Shown here piece by piece: positions 37,601-49,600 of a stretch of DNA of 64,000 nt (position 1 is its first letter; the number at the start of each line of letters is the position of its first letter). The stretch is from positions 26,503 through 90,502 of the forward strand of contig JASAND010023020.1 in assembly GCA_030248195.1 (NCBI GenBank), read 5' to 3'. Source of the stretch: Trissonchulus latispiculum (taxonomy: Eukaryota > Nematoda > Enoplea > Enoplida > Ironidae). The notes beneath the pieces are model-generated. The model was not told the origin of the DNA. It saw only the letters and a program-made list of their open reading frames with translations, and did no database searches. Position numbers and translations under genes: made by a program.

Positions 37601-40600
37601 AAAAACATCAAAACTTAAAATAAAAAGGCAAACTTTGAGGACTGACTGCTACTTGTAAACAAAAACAACACGTATGGCATGCTATTGCTCTAACACTGCA
37701 ATAGAGTATTGTATATAAGAATAAAAATGCTCCAATGGAGTGCAATATGGGTGACATTAGGCTGTAAATGGACAGAGGACTAGGTTTTAAAACGTTAATA
37801 TGGGAGGGGCAGGTTGTAAGCGACACAGAGGACTAGGTTAAAAGCACACTAATACGGACCAGCTTCGCTGAACAACCCATATTCGCGAAAACTACCCAGA
37901 CAGTTGCTATCGGCAGTTCTTTAGAAAACTTTGCCATTTGTCAACACGACTCTGCAAGGATGTAGTTGTGCTCATTGCATGTACAACCTAATAATACACG
38001 TAGATGATGTCAACTGCTTTTTGCATGACTTAATACAAGTTTGTGCGCTAACAGTGCACAAAAGACATCTTGGACCACTCGTTACCAGAATTACACTGTT
38101 TATTTGGAATAAGCTTTAATATTTCAAAATCCGCGCGCTTGTCTGGAAAGCTGAAGAATGTAGATCTTACTCGTATATGTCAAATGGAGTGGAGCATTAG
38201 TGACCGCGAATGTGGGTTGTTCAGCGAAGCTGGTCCATATTAGTGCGCTTTTAACCTAGTCCTCCTGGCATTTACAACCTGCCCCTCCCATATTAACGTT
38301 TTAAAACCTAGTCCTCTGTCCATTTACAACCTAATGTCACCCATATTGCATTTTTCATGTTCCACCGGAGCATTTTTATTCTTGTCCTATTTCATTTTTA
38401 AGGCTCTCAGTAAAAAGCAAAAACGTTAAAGCTGTGTGAAAGAAACTTTAAAAATTCCGCCAATCATTAATCGTCAACCGAAAGTACAGAACAAAGAAGC
38501 TTGAAAAGTTCCAATTTCTTCCTTTTTCTCTATTTTGACAGAAATCCAACATCCAGTACCCATGGCTGCGATAGTTTTAGTTACTGTATATAGCATATCT
38601 ACTGCAGCGCAACCAAATGCAAACGTCAATGTCCACAGAAGCAGACTTACACGGCACAATTTCTAATGCTTTTCCGCAGTTGCCTGCAGAATTTCAGGCA
38701 ATTGCTGTTTGTCTGTTGCTAGTTAAAGGCCGTGCTGTGCTTCAGCAGCACTCTACTGCAGTGCAACCAGACGCAAACGTCAATGCCAAAGAAGGAGACT
38801 TACACGGCACAATTTCTGATGCTCTTCCGCTGTTGCCTGCAGAATTTCAGGCGATTGCAAGTTATCTGTAGTTAGTTGTAGGCCGTGCTGTACTTCAGCA
38901 GCACTCTACTGCAGCGCAACCACATGCAAACTTTACTGTCGGTGAAGGAAACTCATACGGCACGATTTGCAATGCTCTGCCGCACTTGTGTGCAAAATTT
39001 CGGACGAGTGCAACTTAACTGTAGTTAGTTATAGGCCGTGCTGTACTTCTGCAGCACTCCACTACAGCGCAACCACATAGTAACATCGTAATAAGTATAC
39101 AAAACGTATCTATAATAGTTTGTCATGTCCTAAACAATCTGTATGCCGAATTTCAAATACCAGTGACGAATGAATAACTTGTTATCGACTGTGCTGTGTT
39201 TGGGGCAGCACATACAGCACGGTGGAAGCTACAGAGTGCACCAACTAACATAGCTACAGTTCCCCCTTACTGCAGACATAATTTGCACCAAGTTTCATAT
39301 GTTTAGCCGTTTACAGTAAGTCTACAGACAGCGTGCTATGGTTGCTGCATAACAGTACAGCACGATCGCAGCACCGCACAGCGCTGCGACTATGCTCATC
39401 GTTTTCAGCGACCCCGATAACCCTTACATGCGTCACACTATATGGCCCAAAACAGCATATTTAGGCCTATTTTTGACTATTTCCTGTAGAGTTGGGACTT
39501 AGAAATCTTCCAAAATGGCTATTTGGCCGGACTAACTTTGGGCCGACCACCAGAACGATCCCGGCCAGATATCAAAAATCGCCCTCGTTAGGACATATAA
39601 ACCCTTCCGTAGATCCTTATGCAACAAACCACGTCTCTCTAGCGTCTTCCCTGAGTCCTGTAGCTTTGACAAAAAACAAAAAATTGGCCATTTTTTGGCC
39701 GTTTTAGCGCCAAGTCCACTGTTGGCCGGCCGTACAGGTGGCCGGCCGGGCCGGGCAGCGAAAAAATATCAAAAAGGTTCACTTTCGGGGTATATACGTT
39801 CAGAAAAACCAAACTTCACCTGCTGAAAATGCCCAGATCGTTCTAACACTCCGACAGAAAATTGCATTTTTCCAAGCGTGACTTACACGGAAAAAAAGCA
39901 AACGGACCTAACTTGCCCGGAAGCGAAAATTTTCAAAGTTGGAAATTTTGACCAAAACTTTTTTGCGACTTGTAGTATCGTGTAGATTCCAACGATACCA
40001 AAATTGTCCAGTTTGGTTGAGTATTTAGCTGGCACGGAGCTCGAACGGGTCTCCAAGGGCCGCACTGAGCCTTTTACACCCATATTATAGGGGAGCGCTC
40101 TCGCGCTCCCCTATAATTACGACGTTACTATATGGTTGCGCTGCAGTAGAGTGCTGCAGAAGTACAGCACGGCCTATAACTAACTACAGATAACTTGCAA
40201 TCGTCTGAAATTCTGCAGCCACGTGCAGAAGAGCATTGGAAATCATGCCGTGTAAGTCTCCTTTTTTGGCAGTGACGTTTGCGTCTAGTTGCGCTGCAGT
40301 AGAGTGCTGCTGAAGTACAGCACGGCCTATAACTGGCTACACAAAAGCTGCAATCGTCTGAAATTCTGCAGGCACGTGCAGAATAGCATTGGAAATCATG
40401 CCGTTTAAGTCTCCTTTTTTGGCAGTGACGTTTGCGTCTAGTAGCGCTGCAGTAGAGTGCTGCTCTTGCTCAGGTACAGCACGGCCTATAACTTGCTGCA
40501 GATACGTTGCAATTGTCCAAAATTTCGCATATAACTGCAGAAGAGCAATTGAAATCGTGCCGTATAAGTTTGTGTCATCGACAGTATAATTTGCATTTGG

Positions 40601-43600
40601 TTACGCTGCAGTAGAGTGCTGCTCAAGTACAGCACGGTCTAATACTAGCAACAGATAAATAGCAGCAGATAAATACTGAAATTCTGCAGGCACGTGCATG
40701 ATAACATTACAAATCATGCCGAATAAGTCTACTACTTTGGCAGTGACGCTTGCGTCTGGTTGCGCTGCAGTAGAGTCCTGCAGAAGTACAGCATGGCTTA
40801 TAACAAACTACAGATAACTTTTTGCAACTTTCTAAAATTCTTATTTGTAGTATACGCATACGCATGTATACGCGTCCCACTAAATCGCCCAAAACAGGGT
40901 ATTTAGGAATATTTATGGCAATTTTCTGTGGAGTTTGGACAAAATATTTCCAAACCGGCTATTTGGCCGGACCAACTTTGTGTCAGCCGCCTGAACACCC
41001 TCCCTATTCCATGGTACCAACCTAAAAAGCTTGTTATGCAACAATCCGCTTGTCTCTAACTTGTTCCCCGAGCTTGCAGCTCTGACACAAAATGTCCTTT
41101 TTGGCCAAAATAGTCAGCAAAATCTATCAAAAGGTTACCTTTCGGAGTATACACGTTCCGAAAAAAACAAATTTCACTTGCTGAAAATGTCCACATCGTT
41201 CTATCATTAAGTCAGAAAATTGCTTTTTCGAACGTGACTTACACTGAAAAAACAAACGAACCAAACTTTGTCCGGTAGCAAGAATTGTCAAAGTTGGAAA
41301 TTTTGACCAAAACTTTTGCGGCTTGTAGTACTTCTCATGCTGATTCTAACGATGCCAAATGTGTCTAGTCTTGTTGAGTATTTAGCTGGCACGGTTCTCT
41401 AAGGGTAGCCCTGTGCCTTTTACACCCATAGGGGAGAGCTATCGCGCTCCCATATGCACTGAAAGCACATCCATGTAAGGTTGTATAAGCGTTTCCACAT
41501 GCTAAACTATCATTTAAACATTATACTAAATTATCTAAGACAATATAAATCTGCTCCATGATCCCAAGCTCAAAGAAGCCGCTTTAAATGGTCACATAAA
41601 GTGAAAAGAAGACAAACAATTCTACGCACGTTTCAACTGATCAATTTGTTCTCGCGCTAGTCTTCGGCGATCTTGCTCTCTGCTCAGTTGTTCTGCAAAA
41701 AGCATAATGAAACGAATTTACACTTTTCCACATATAAACTATTGACTTATTAATTCTGGAGGTGACACAATTAAAAATATTACCATAATTATAATTAAAT
41801 TCCGACCTCCACTATCCAAACTATATTTCAAATTTTGTAACTTTTGCGTATTTTCATTCTTTACGCATCTTTGTGATACATGCTTAAATTTGAAATTTCA
41901 AAAACAAAACGTGAAGTTTTTACTCTCGTAAAGACAAGTGAAAGCCAAAAACTGTATAACAAGATAAAAAAGGGCAACCCTGACATTACACACCTTTCAA
42001 GCCAGCAATGGAATCGGTTGATTGCCTAATAGTGTTTTCCTTGTCTTGCACTTGTTTCTTCAGACTCCCCATTTCCTCCATCATTCTTGAATGACTGCAA
42101 CGAATGGTCTCCAGTTCTTCTAAAATTTAAGCTATCCACTCAGATAATGCACTCTCCAGTCTAATCAGCAGGATTAAGGCTAAGGTGGTTCTGCCTCCTT
42201 TGGGCAACAATGTTATCAACCCCTCAACATCAGCCAGTAGACAGGTGAATTTTACCATTTTAGCACTTAAAACTAGCTCTGGATTTTCTTTAGTGAAGAG
42301 GAGAGGAAGATGGAAGAGCTTTGAGAGTATGGCTTGTCATGGCAGCGAATCACACTGATATCAAAATGATTATTATTATATTGCCAAGTGGTTGTTGACC
42401 TCTCTTCATCATTCTTGCTTTTCCGGCTTTTCTGAATGCTGCACTGTGGGTTAGCAAAATGTAAACACGTGTGCTGGGCTTGGGTTGATATGAGGCGCCT
42501 CACATAGCATTTAGGCTGACGAGCCCGGAATTCACAACAACAATGAAGGGAGGAGTTTTCCGCTTTTGGGGGTCACCCCTCACTTCTGAACTTCACCGCC
42601 ACTCGCTAAAAGGTGACCAGAAAAGGTCAGATTTTCTGGTTTCTTTGGTCAATCATGTCTAAAGTTTTCCAGCTTAGTCGGAAGTCGTCTATTTGGTACT
42701 GAAACAGCGTGGCCAATTTTAGTGTAGTTTTTAGCGATTTTAGATCGCTTTACTCCTTTACCACTTTTATTCCTAGAGGAAGCCCAGTAATCTAGACACA
42801 CAACACACTTTAGGAATTAATAATTTAATGGACTATCCGAGAAAATTCGCCAACAGTTTGCAAAGTCAGACATAGAATGCAGAGTAAACAGACGGGTGTG
42901 CATTTTTTATCTTTAAGGTCAGAATAGTTAGCACTGGTCTCAACTAAGTCTAAGCTCTGTGTGCTGTCAGAACAATACCAAACCAATTATTAATTATTAA
43001 ACGTTTAACGTAAATTAAATTAAATTAAACGCTTTACGTAAATTGGAAAAAATAAAAGTTTTAAAATACTCCACCAATCAGCAATTATCTCCAAATCAAA
43101 CTGTGTCAAGTAATTATTGACGGCATACGTACCCCTGTACTGTCCCAGCTCAATTTCAGCCAATCGCTGAGCCTGCAACGCTTTGGCCAGCTCAATCCTC
43201 AGGGACTCCATTTCCTCTGCCAGCGGTCCCGGAGGTACGGGTGATATGGGCGGAGTGGGCAGTGTGGAGGAAATGGGCGGATGACCGTTAGGAATGACAG
43301 GGAGCGGATTGGCATTGCCATTGGTGCTGGGAGCAGGAGCAGGAGGAGGGTTGTTGGACTGGATGGCACGAGAAGGAGAGAAGGAAGAAGAAGAAGAAGA
43401 CTCTAGCACTAGTCCATTCGTAGTTGTCCCATCACGTTGCAACTGATGCTGCAGGTCCTGCGTAATCCGTAGGGACAGTTCCAGCTCTCGAACCTTATCT
43501 ACAATAACAACAATAACAACAACAACAACAACAAAATCGCACAACCACACCTACAACGCAATGCAAAAACATAAATCAAAAAAGCAGAGAAAAATTAATA

Positions 43601-46600
43601 ATATTGTAGGGGTCCCAATATACTGCGATCCCTCATTTGAAAATACTAGCTGATGAACTTTACCCTGTAGCGACATGCACAGCTCGGAAGTCTTTTGCTT
43701 TTCTACCGTAGCTTCTCGTAGTTGAGCTACAAACAAGCAGCACCATTATAAGAGCAAATGAAAAAACTTAAAGTAATGATATGTTTGAGTTTTAAAAGTT
43801 GGAACCAAGTAGGGAAAAGTCGGGAAAGCATTAATTTCAAAGCAGGTAGGGTGTAATTATGTATATCTTGGTTTAAGTTAAAATTCATTTTAAGGCGAAA
43901 ACGAAAGAAATCGACGTTTTTAAAATTTTAAATGAGCCTTCATGTCTTCAAATTAACCAGTACTGAGTGAGGAAGGTTGACAAATATCCCAAACTTTCAG
44001 CTGTCGCAGGTTTTGCAACGAAGTCCACCAATAAAGTGTGACCAAATGACGGGAATTACCAAAAGAGAGCAACTGTCAAAAATAACCAAAACGCAGGTGC
44101 CTCCCCCCAACCGCAAGAAAAATCAGACTTATAAAGCCAATAGCAATGTTGTGCAATAAATTTAAAATGCCATCCTTCAAAGATCTATGTGAAACACTGA
44201 AGCGTAAACAAAGAATAGCAAAGTTGAATTACAAATAAAGACTATATACTGTATTACCTCTTAAATCTACAGTAGCATCTTCAACAAGTCGACTGAAACG
44301 GTCTTCGGACAACTTAGCTTGATCTGCAACGAACAGTAGCAAAATAGTGTCATGTACACATGCCCTGATCACTTGTAATTTTTGCAATAAAATAAAAGTG
44401 AAAATAAAAGCTATCGCCTATCTATAAAATAAGACAGACACAAAATCCATAAAAAGTTATCGATAAGCAATTATATACAGTTCAACTTCCACACTCTGAG
44501 GCTTACCTTCCAGAGTAGCAGAACGGTTATTACTGTTGTAGAGCTCTTCCCTAGTTTTGTGCAGCTGTTCTAAAAAAGCATAGGACAAAAATTTAAAACT
44601 AAATATAGCCTGTCAAAAATAATGCATATGCTACCAATAAATAGTGAACGGCTTTTAATTTCATAACAGAGTTTTGTATTCCGGCATTAAGAAGACGTGG
44701 GTTAGACGTGGCGTTTGACGTTCCCCCACACGAAAGAAGGCATGAATCATTAACGCACTAATAATACTACTTTCATATACAAAGAGACTAATTAAGGGAA
44801 CGTATTAGATGCCTACATAAACCCCACACTGGCGCATAGGCAGATATGTCGAAATTTCCTGAATCTGGTAGAGAACTTTACTGCAATAACGCAAAAGCAA
44901 TAACCTTACGCAATTACGAAAAACGAATATTGTACTCTCTGACAGTGACAGTAGGAAGAAAGGAAGCTGCGAATAAGAAGGCCAAAAATGCGAATTTTTC
45001 GAAATTCTACACAGACCAGTCAGGGTGTCTTTGCGCGTTTTCGACGGCAAGGAGGCATGTTGTACCTAGTGTTGTCACGTTAGAGAAAAATCCGGGCAGG
45101 GCCGTTCCTAGTAATCCGGGCCGGGGCCCGGCCCGAAGCCCGAGCCCGAAACAGGCCCGAAGCCCGGCCCGGATTTTGGGCCCGAAACAAGCCCGAGGCC
45201 GGCCCCGAAACCGGCACGAATGGTCAAAATTAGTAAAAATGATTTTCGATGTAGTTTTTAGCAGATAATAAACATAAGTGATATGAAATAAATGTATAGT
45301 AAAATAACATACTATGGAAAAACAAAAAATTGCCTCAAAAGCAATGCCTCTTAATCTAAAATATTTTTATAAACGTAGTCTAATAAACGAATAGATATAA
45401 CCTGTTTCGGTTATTCGAGAACAGAATAGTGCTCTATCGGAGTAAAAGTGGCAAAACAGTCATGATACCAGGTTCTAATCAATGCTTGATATAATTAATT
45501 ATACAATACATCAATATTTTTCAATTCAATTGCAGTGGAAAGCTTCTAGTTTCAAGGATTCTCAGTAAAAATTAGGTGTTTTCTATCCATTTATATCGAT
45601 TTTTCATTTGGCCCGGGAACGGTCCGGAAAAAATCCGGGCCTGTTTCGGGCCGGGCTCGAAAAAATCCGGGCCGGGCCGGTCCGATGGAATCTTGATCCG
45701 GGCCGGGCTCGGGCCAGGCCCGGCCCGAACCCGGCCCGGGGCCCGAGCCCGAAACAGGCCCGGATGACAACACTATGTACCCGCTACAGCCCAAAACTGC
45801 TGGCTTATGACAAGTCTTATTTAAGCGTGCGTATTTCAGTTATGTAACATTAATAACCGGTAGAGTACGTAGTTGCAATAAGCAGAACGTTACCTTGCAA
45901 GTGAGTCACTTGTTTCTCACTCTCCTTAACTTGCTCCAAAGCATCTTCAAATTTTGCTAAAATATGAAAAACAAAATTCGTAAAAGTGATTATGTAAAGA
46001 AAGCATCGAAATCTCTAAAGCAAGAGCAGGATCAGCACCGAAAACAACTCAATATTTTCTGATATCCTGGACTTTTTAGCGAATTGGTAAAAATGAATGT
46101 TTGTAGATTCTAAAGCTCCTTCTTCAGCTTTTAAACCAAACCTATTTTACACTGCAAATTATTATATTTCCATACGATCTCAAAGAATTTTAAATATTTT
46201 CCGAAAAACTTGAAAAGATCTTCACACTTTATCATCTTACATCCGTTCTGTTTCAAACATTATCCCACTATTTTGGTAGTTTTATTCGGAGCCAACCCCT
46301 GGTACATTATAATGTTTCATATTATGAGGGGCGCTCCGCGCACCCTCATGATAAAGTGAATTCTGCCCAATTTCGCCGAAATGGCATTCGCGATCGATAC
46401 ACGACTTCTAAACAAGTTTGTTAAAAACTTTGAATTTAAAAATTGGAAACTGTCATAGTGATCCAGCTTACCCATTTTCGTTTCCCCTTTGTACTTACCT
46501 TTTTTCTAAAATTTAATGCATATGCCCTGGCTTATTTTTAGGCCAAATTTATGGGGGGGGGGGCGATATGGGGGGGCTCAAAGTTCCCCCCCATCAATGG

Positions 46601-49600
46601 GGGGGGGCTCACCAAAAGTGGGGGGCATATTGTTGGAAAAAATTTTGCAAATTGTTACGTTTTTTGTGTAAAAATTGCCAAAAATAACTAAAAAATGACT
46701 AATTTTAGGTGTTTTTTACGCTAAAATAGGGAAAATTTCGTTAAAATTCCGGCGAAGCCGGAAAAATTTTTGAAAATTTATGGTAAAAATGGTGAAATCT
46801 GGCAATTTTTTGGGTTCTGGGGGAGAGGTCAAAATTTATGGGGGGGGGGCTTTTATGGGGGGGAACCTCGAATGGTGGGGGAAGGTTGCCGAGTGGGGGG
46901 CCCCCAGCCCCCCCCATCCAGTAAAAATAAGCCAGATGTCAATTTCATTCAAAGTTTGAATTTCAGAATCAGTAAGTTGCAAAGCAGTGGTCGGCAGTAC
47001 CCTTACTGAAAACTGTTTCGATAGGGCAGATAAAGCCAAAACAGCCAGAAGTCTGCAGATCCGAAGTATACAATGATATCACAGTTAGAGAAATGAAAAA
47101 TCAAAACATGGATACCCAAAGTCAGACCAACCGTATTTCACAACCGGTTTCGAAGCTTTACTGTGGGCAACTGCTTCAGTCGATTCTTCACAAGCTGCTG
47201 TTGTTCCTTGGGCTACAGATAGATAACCAGCTAACCTGAAGAAGAGGCCCAGGTGGAGCATCGCACAAGGTTGTGAAATAAGCCTGGTCTGACTTTGGGT
47301 GTGCACGTTTCGTTCATTTCTCTAACTGTGACAACGTTTCTACGGAGATGGACAAAAGTTCAGCAAACTTTCGTTAATTAACTAATAATTTTTTAGTATG
47401 CAGCAATTATGCGCACATTTGTAGGTCTCCAGTTCGAGCTGTGTTGTCTTCAGCATGTCCGTTGTTCGCTGAAGTCTCTCGTCCAATGGTGACTCCGGAT
47501 CACCAGGGGGAATTAACAACTCCTTTTGACTAGTCATCCAATCTTGTTGCTCGTTTCGCAGTTTTTCAATTCGTACTAAATTGCAGCAAGAACATATTCA
47601 CAATCAAAAAAATTAGCATTTGTAGGGACATGTTCAATTGAAAGTTCACAAAAACGTACAACACGTATATATATACGTATGTTGTCATTTCAAAAGAAAA
47701 AACAAGAATCGCGTATGTATGTAAGAAAAAGTATTTGGACATACCCGTCTATCTGTTACCTATTTCCGGAGCTAGATGAATTATTTTAATAGGGCATCTT
47801 GTAATATACAGCATTGAAACAAATAAAAATGCTAATAATGATTGTTGCCAATAATGCAATTATTAGGCAATACATAGATATCGTAACATAAACTATATGA
47901 GTAGTGCATGCGACCTCTACCAGACTCAATTCTCACACCCGCGGCTCATCAGTGGAGGAGTGTGGAATTCAGTTTTTTAAAAATACTTTTACAAAATCCC
48001 CCAAAAATATATACCAAAATTAGTTTCGCCGCCGGTCGCCTCAAACTAGTGAAAGTTAATTGACACATAAACATGAAACAAGAATTGTGTGACAACATAA
48101 AAACCTAAACAAAAACGTCTATTTATAAATGTGTATCCAAGAATTCAATGGTGAAATGTCTAAAAAGTTATTAAAATTGTTATGTTTACATGACTTCAAA
48201 AAGTAGCGTTTTAAGCTTCGTGTTTTATAATTCTTTTGTTTAAGCTTCAGATACACTTCTCTTGAAATTTTTAAAAAATCATCAGAATTGCTACACAAAT
48301 TTGAAATTCTAATAATTTCATTAGCAAAAACGTTGTAACAGCAGAATTTGGAAATATTGCTATCAATTTCTGGCAAACTAACAGCGTTAAACGAGAAAAA
48401 TTTTCTTTTATCAAAAACCGAAGTTATAAATTTTCCATTTTCTATGTTAATTTTTATATCTAGAACGTCTGCTAGTGAAAAATGATCATTTACTAAGTTC
48501 AGTTCTAGATCCACTGGATAAATTAGTTTCCAAAGTTCTAAGAAAATTCCGCCATCATTAATAACCGTTATGTCGTCAATATATCGAAAAACATATTTAA
48601 GTAGTTCAAGCGTTTTATAACTGTTTCTATTAGTCAAAAGTTAAATAAATTTGAATTCGTAGTAAAACAACACAAGATTAGCTAAGAAAGGACCACAACT
48701 TGTACCCATCGGGATACCTATCTTCTGCCTAAAAACTTTACCACCTACACAAAAATATGCATTATTTACCAACCATTTACACATTGCACAAAAGGCTTCA
48801 TAGTCTACGCATCTACTAGATTTGTTTTCACTGAAATAAGCTGATTTAAAACCGAAATTTAATTTTCTTTGGTTATGTCCAAAAGCAATTTTAGCTATTG
48901 CAGTTATTGCTTCAATAATTTTGTCGTGATTTAAATTTGTATATAACTGCGAAAAATCGAAAGTATAAACTGATTTTGCTTTGTTTTGCATAGAACTGTA
49001 CTAACTAACGAAACATGTACTACATCACAAAATAGGACTAACAAACCTACTATAAGTAGCAAGTTTATACAGCTACCTTTTAATGCAGCAATTTGTTCCT
49101 TGCCAAGATCATTCTCGTCTTGCAAAGACCCGATCTGAAAATTTCCACAAAATAACAAAATTAAAATCAATTATATACTGAACCGAACTAACTATACCAC
49201 GTCAGCATAAATTAAAAATTTTAAGTTATGAGGAAAATAAGATGCCAATATACACTCATGTCATTTAACAAAAACTCATCGGGAACATGGGACTAGGGTT
49301 TACCACAGGCTCTATCCAACCCAGCTATCTTTAGTGGTCTATTTTAGCGGTAAACGGGTGCCACTATGGTGGGAAGGCAAACGGGAGACTGTGTAAGGCA
49401 TCTGCTTGAGGTCTGGCATCTCCTCCACTACAGTTGCAGTCATCATTAGAGGTGACATTCCTAGCTGGCTTATTTTACTGGGGGTGGGGGGTGGGGGGTG
49501 GGGGGGGGGGGCCCCCCCCCCAATTCGACGACCTCCCCCCCCCCATGAAAAGCCCCCCCATAAATTTCGACCTCCCCTCCCATAACCCCCCGTAACCCAA

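Larger units (their letters stand above)
37718..40117 (+). mobile_element. Modular satellite-bearing element, copy E2
   Basis: Foldback arms at 37718-37887 and 38205-38383, satellite of 153-bp units (about 38590-39080), tail (about 39390-40083, sharing CTCATCGTTTTCAGCGACCC and AGCTGGCACGG with other copies) and a perfect terminal hairpin (40084-40117). The satellite sequence differs from that of E1 although the flanking modules are related. Confidence 0.6.
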
